A stretch of 64,000 bases of DNA, taken from the NCBI GenBank assembly GCA_009761415.1, contig QUOL01000026.1, positions 221,612 through 285,611 on the forward strand, given 5' to 3'. Source of the DNA: Sarcomyxa edulis (taxonomy: Eukaryota > Basidiomycota > Agaricomycetes > Agaricales > Mycenaceae). Position 1 is the stretch's first letter. Each line of letters starts with the position of its first letter. A model generated the notes under the pieces. It was not told the DNA's origin. It saw only the letters and a list, made by a program, of their open reading frames with translations, and did no database searches. Below, in pieces: positions 59,396 through 64,000 of this stretch. The position numbers and the translations under genes were made by a program.

Positions 59396-60760
59396 ATGGA
59401 TCTGCTTGTAGCCTACACAAGCGCCATCCGTCTTGACTCCTCCTCACAGCATGAATATTGCATGCCCACGTATTATCCTGGATCAGTCACTGGGAACGCG
59501 CGCTACTACGTTGTTACGTTTGGACGCGTCACTGGGATATTTCGAAGCTGGTACGTTCTCTTCTTCTCTCTCAGATTAGCACAATCTTGATTCCCAGCAA
59601 GGCTTATCGTCAAGCCACTTGTCCTTGGCTTCTCTGGCAGTGCTCACAAGAAGTTTAGTACTGCAGACGAGGCTATCGAGAGATGGCGAGAAAATTGTCT
59701 CGTATACCACGCGGACGGCGATCACCATCCTGAGCAGGCCGAACTCAGAAAGGCGAGAAAGTTCTCCGTCACATTACCTCCCCCTGTCTCCCTTGAGGAA
59801 CTTCGTGAGCAGATTATCGAGCGACAAAATCGTCTAGCAACACCCTTGACTCCTACAAAACCACCCCCTGCCTACCGTACCCCGACTTTCCCCACTCCTT
59901 CCACCCCGGTCAAAACCCCGACTCCTGCTTACACTCGCTCTGATTCCCCAACACCTCCCCCCCGTACTCCTTTGAAAACCGTGGTCAAACCGTTGCCGTC
60001 CGTCATCAGTGCTTCAACTTTACCTGCTCGACGTGATCCAACACTACCAACTCCTACAAAACGATTGACATCAGTACATGGAAGAGTCCTGTCATCCGGA
60101 TCATTAAGGTCGCCATCGCCAGCGCTGATGCAGCAGCCATCGTCAAGCCCAGCCAGGAGTTCATCGGAGAGCCTCACTCGTAGCTGGAGTCAGTCTACAA
60201 GTCCCCCTAGCTCCGCTGTTTCTTCTAGCCCTACGGTTACCCAACCTCAGGGCAGGTCTTCAGCACGAAGGCCTCCGAGGAATGTCTACGGAGTATCGTT
60301 TGGGTCGTTCCGCAATGCGATATTCAATAATCGGTATGTGTATTGTTCCCCGATATGCGCACACTCAATGCTTACCTCCATTTCATATTAGAGAGTCAGC
60401 CTATAGTTTATACAGGCTATTTTATCAGTCGTCCTCCCGTCCAGGCTTCCATGTGGGTTCCTTTGAGGATGTCGTTGCCGATATGACACGAGGTTGGGAC
60501 GACACATTTTTCTCCTTCGTTCAGGGTGAAGGTCACGTCCTCACCTATAGCAGCATGTAAGTATCTCGTACCCATTCCGCGCGTATGTTATACTAACCGT
60601 ACTTTACAGTGATCTCGCCCATGCCAAATTCGATTATCTCTGCTCAGAGATCGAAATCGTCGAGATGCTGCTCGATGAAACCTTGCAGGGCACGGAGAGA
60701 CACGAGGAGCACAACTGTGAAGATCATGATTGGGTAAACTGCCCTGAGACTTACAGTTAG
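59396..60760 (+). CDS. Viroplasmin/RNase H1 N-terminal-like domain protein
   Basis: Exons 59396-59550, 59602-60333, 60392-60556 and 60610-60760 give 401 codons (400 aa). Residues about 36-85 (RYYVVTFGRVTGIFRSW, then GFSGSAHKKFSTADEAIERW) have the layout of the small nucleic-acid-binding domain shared by RNase H1 N-termini and caulimovirus viroplasmin. No RNase H catalytic domain follows. Residues 110-285 are Pro/Ser/Thr-rich and disordered; a compact C-terminal region (FHVGSFEDVVADMTRGWDD) may be another domain. The first acceptor is the AAG at 59599-59601, because only it restores the frame. It shares a divergent promoter with the 974-aa gene. Confidence 0.8.
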
Positions 60761-61769
60761 ATGGGTTCCGTAGGCTCGTACTGGCGTTTTCCCTCCCCCT
60801 CTATACAAGTAGATATGCATCGTAGCAATATACATCCCTTCTTCGTCACTTCTGGTCTCTCAATTAAGCTTGAATATCGCCCGCCTCATTGACTAGTTTA
60901 CTGCATCTGCCCATAGGCATGTCATGTAATGAAACTGTATAGAGATTGTATTTCGTGCACTCTCAGTCTGTAGAACTAGTTCAAAACAAAGTGAATGGTG
61001 TGTAGGTTTTGTAGACGCTCCCTCGACGCTCGTAGACGCTCCCTCATCTTTTGATGGTTGGAGCAGCCCAAGCAAGATATGCAGTCTCAGCGTCTGTGCG
61101 AAGCCTTTGCCTCCCGACCCCAAACTGTACGGTGCAAATGAGTATATGGTGCCAATAATCGTGACATTGGCTAACCAAGTGAGCTGGGTATCCTGCGACC
61201 CCTGCAAATTGGGAGGAGTGTAGGTCTGAAGTCGACTAACAACATACTTGAACTCACATACCGTTGCGAGCCACTGTCAATCCTCCCTGAAATTATGTCT
61301 TCAACATGGATCTAAACCCTCAAAGCGACAATCCAGCACAAATGATGCCTATGAGAGAGGTTGTACGTATACGCTCGAGATGCGATTGAAGGTATGTGAA
61401 GGCGAAGTGTGGATCTGGTGTAAGAGCAAGAAGCTAGGTTGTGAGAGCAAGAAGCGATGTTGGTGCATTCAATTCCCCTCTAGAAAGACACATGAATGAT
61501 TAGAATTGCAGAAATCGAAGGGTACATTACCTGACACGGTGACGATGCGATGTATATGGTGTATAGTACAAGAGAGAGGCTGCGACACGGTCACATAAAT
61601 GGTGCGAACGGACGCGAACAAGGTGCGAACGGGCTCCAGACGCGACACTTGTTGCGAACAAAAGTCGCGAACACGGACAAAAATCGCTGCTTTTTCCATA
61701 CATTCCCCTTGCGGAATGCCAAACACACTTTGATCTCCTTCAGCTCGCTCGCTCATTCATTTCTAGCTC
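60761..61769. other. Intergenic with a short tandem repeat
   Basis: GTAGACGCTCCCTC occurs twice at 61010-61045. A GCGAACG/GGTGCGAAC repeat occurs at 61600-61635. No gene is recognised. Confidence 0.5.
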
Positions 61770-62694
61770 ATGACATCCTCAACGTCAAGGAAGTCAAACA
61801 GGGCAAAGGCAAAAGCTAAGGCCAAAACAAAGACTAAAACAAAATCGAAGGGGAATTCTCAATCAAAAGGGACGACGAACTTGAATGATAGTTCAGGGAG
61901 CAACAAGAGTCAGTCTGCTAGGAAAAGCGCCGCATATTACGCCAAGTACGTTGTTATGACTTCTCCTCAACCCTTCATTTCTCATCATTCTTGCACTAGT
62001 AATGCAGCTATGCTACGAGAAAAGGCGAAGCTTCGGATGCGCAATATTCGAGCTCTCGAGCAGCAACGGTGCAGCCTCAAGCTCCAGCTCCAGCTCTCAA
62101 TCAAGACCTTCCTCAGGATCCCGAACCGACACCTCTGCCAGTGCATCTACACCATTCCCCGTCCAGTCGCTCCCCTAGCTCCTCTCCTCTTCCTGAGATC
62201 TAACTCGGGAATCATCTTTATCTTTGGATCTTCATCCATTCTCGGTCTCTTCAATCCCGTCAACTCCCTCGTTCCCCTTCCCCTGATCTTCCACCTCGTT
62301 CCCGATCTCCCTCTCCAACTCGTAGGTCGAGACAAGTGGACGACCGTTTTATAGATCCTCGCCTCAGGTGACTCGTATGGAGCTTGACGATTGCGACCTA
62401 CAGGGTGTCGATCTGGATCTTGAATTCGATCTCACAAAACTTCCATATGAATTCGATATCCAATTCGATCACTTCAACCTGTCACACAACGCTGACCTCC
62501 TGGACCATTTCGACCCGGAGGATGAGTTCTGGATGGTTACTCATAGGCGATGTGTTGGAGAATGGGCCAGTAGATGGGGACACACTTCTTGCTGGGCGCA
62601 GGAGATCAAGTGTGGCTACCATCGTCTTCGTACAGAGCGGGACAAGGAACAGTTCGTAACCACCGTATCAGCCCAGCTTTACAGGGCCGTATAA
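61770..62694 (+). CDS. Basic low-complexity protein of an Agaricomycete-expanded family (exon model tentative)
   Basis: Exon 1 starts MTSSTSRKSNRAKAKAKAKT and ends at a good donor near 61946; the next exon, from about 62000, reads NAAMLREKAKLRMRNIRALE, a basic helix recalling the RxKARxRMR helices of small mushroom nuclear proteins. A Pro-rich stretch (VQPQAPAPALNQDLPQ) and an SR-type stretch (RSRSPSPTRRSRQ) follow in frames that need at least one more intron. The last part, 62368-62694, reads MELDDCDLQGVDLDLEFDL and WASRWGHTSCWAQEIKCGY before a stop. One gene is likely, but the middle joins are unresolved. Function unknown; possibly DNA-binding. Confidence 0.55.
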
Positions 62695-63311
62695 TTGTCC
62701 ACCAGCTCAAGGGTATATTAGATATGCGAGACCCCCCGAAGGAAGACTGGCATTTGAGGAATTGTGGAGGACTTCGATGGAGTTGTTGGACCCCATGTAT
62801 CGCGGGCTTGGGATCATCGATGCTTGGTTGGATTTTCTACGCGTAGTCGCCTTCTAGTCAATGTAGCATCTATCTGTATTCCATACCATATGAGTCCAAG
62901 GGACATAGATCGATCGCCCACGCACTGCAGCTGGAACTACTCAGCTCGAGATGTTGTAGTGTGGACGCGACTTGATCACGTGTGCGTGTCCATACCGTGA
63001 TCTCCGAGTCCGAGTTTAATTTTTTTTGCATCTTCCTGATTCTTCCAAGTTCCAACTCTCCTTGACCGGTCTCAACGAGCTACCTTCTCGCACACTTTCT
63101 TTATTTCTCCACAGGCTAGGTATCTAGTGGCAGGTGCCCACTGAGGTAAGTTGATTTTATAGCTGCAATATAATCTGGTGAATTCCTGAGTAACCCGTAC
63201 ACTGAGCCTAACCCATGGGTACTACGGCGGGGAGCTTGGGGTTGTGCCTTCTTATATTGATGTGAGGTGCTATCCAGACTGACTTCTTACTTCACAGACA
63301 AGTACCTCAAA

Positions 63312-64000
63312 ATGCCTCGAACTGTAAGAGCCCTACCCTCCACAAAACGTAAAACTGACTCCCAGGGGATTTAGACGCATAGAGGGACCGAATTCTCGCC
63401 TTTCTCGCTGGAGGGCGTCCTTCCTTTACGCGTAGATGTACATTTGGGCTCCTTAATCAAACGCGCCAGACAGGACGAAATTCAGCGAGACATCCAAGGC
63501 GTAGGGGATAATGAAGGCATGCCTTTATCATACGAATCGCAGTGCATCTCGCCCGCTGCATCCAGGCGTTCCTCAACGTCATCCCTCTCCGACTGCCTTT
63601 CTGAAATGTCCCTTGATCGCGCCGTTGAGACATTGCCGCCACACTCCTTATATTCAACCCCAGACGAGATCGACGCGTTTTCATCCCCCATTCCTCCGCA
63701 ATCCAGCTCCCCTATCCCAAGCTCCCCTGTGGCATACGTGTGTTCATCCCCTCTACGTCCAGCTTCCACCATGTCACGCTCGGTTTCTCCAATCCCTTCG
63801 TCCTCGCAGCCAGCATCTCCATGTCCTCTCGAGCGTCGCTGGGCCCAACTCTACCAACTCCTGCCAATACACCTCTCTACTCAGGAATTGAGCGATCTCG
63901 TGCAAGAGCGCAAGCACACAAACGACGCCACCAGAAGGCGATGAAACGCGCAGAGCGCAATTCGCAGCCGTCCTCTGCCGTCAGGTATTGTGTTCGCTCA
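63312..64000 (+). CDS. Ser/Pro-rich hypothetical protein, cut by the window end
   Basis: The start MPRT (63312-63323) is followed by a 51-nt intron (63324-63374) and an exon that reads THRGTEFSPFSLEGVLPLRV, then SLIKRARQDEIQRDIQGV and a long Ser/Pro-rich section (SSPIPPQSSSPIPSSPVAYV). The frame closes at 63944, but a second frame nearby reads a basic helix (RARAQAHKRRHQKAMKRAER) that continues to the edge, so another intron before 63840 is likely. The RA.A...R..K.AMKR pattern resembles the neighbouring gene at 61770. Incomplete. Confidence 0.5.

Noticed and set aside
1..64000. CRISPR arrays, bacterial operons or ribosome-binding sites
   Set aside because: Spliceosomal introns and fungal gene families throughout; the tandem repeats seen lack unique spacers.

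Overview
This window is nuclear DNA of an Agaricomycete (mushroom-forming basidiomycete). The evidence is the dense short introns (mostly 47-75 nt, GT-AG) and the gene families: FunK1 kinases, F-box proteins starting MHRCLEIL, fungal BTB proteins, DUF6699, a Tsp2-type tetraspanin, GH16 secreted glucanases and TKL-like kinases. Exon models were built by hand. For the well-supported genes the exon lengths sum to whole codons and the joined reading frames stay open.

0-32 kb is an accessory region. It holds three FunK1 kinase genes, two of them in a large inverted duplication (arms 17.8-20.5 and 20.8-23.9 kb) in which one arm carries a 277-bp TA-flanked MITE and the other keeps the empty site. 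It also has a GH16 gene, a BTB gene with a decayed second copy, an F-box gene with a decayed tail elsewhere, a DUF6699 gene, and four members of a small Asn/Thr-rich gene family (11, 14.6, 25 and 31 kb). I consider that family the most interesting undescribed system here.

32-45 kb is a conserved minus-strand block: a TKL-like kinase, tetraspanin Tsp2, the cohesin-loading factor MAU2/Scc4, and a second paralogous TKL-like kinase with identical core exon sizes.

45-56 kb looks subtelomeric. It has a foldback or MITE-like element, a hypothetical gene ending in a perfect palindrome, a 20-bp minisatellite, and three blocks of interstitial TTAGGG repeats. Just beyond them lies a fragment of a putative telomere-attached retroelement in the expected antisense orientation. 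AT-rich DNA with tRNA-derived SINE-like copies and a remnant of an expanded Agaricomycete family follows.

56-64 kb returns to genes: a divergent pair from expanded Agaricomycete families (974 aa; 400 aa with a viroplasmin/RNase H1-N-like domain) and two low-complexity regulatory-looking genes, the last cut by the window end.
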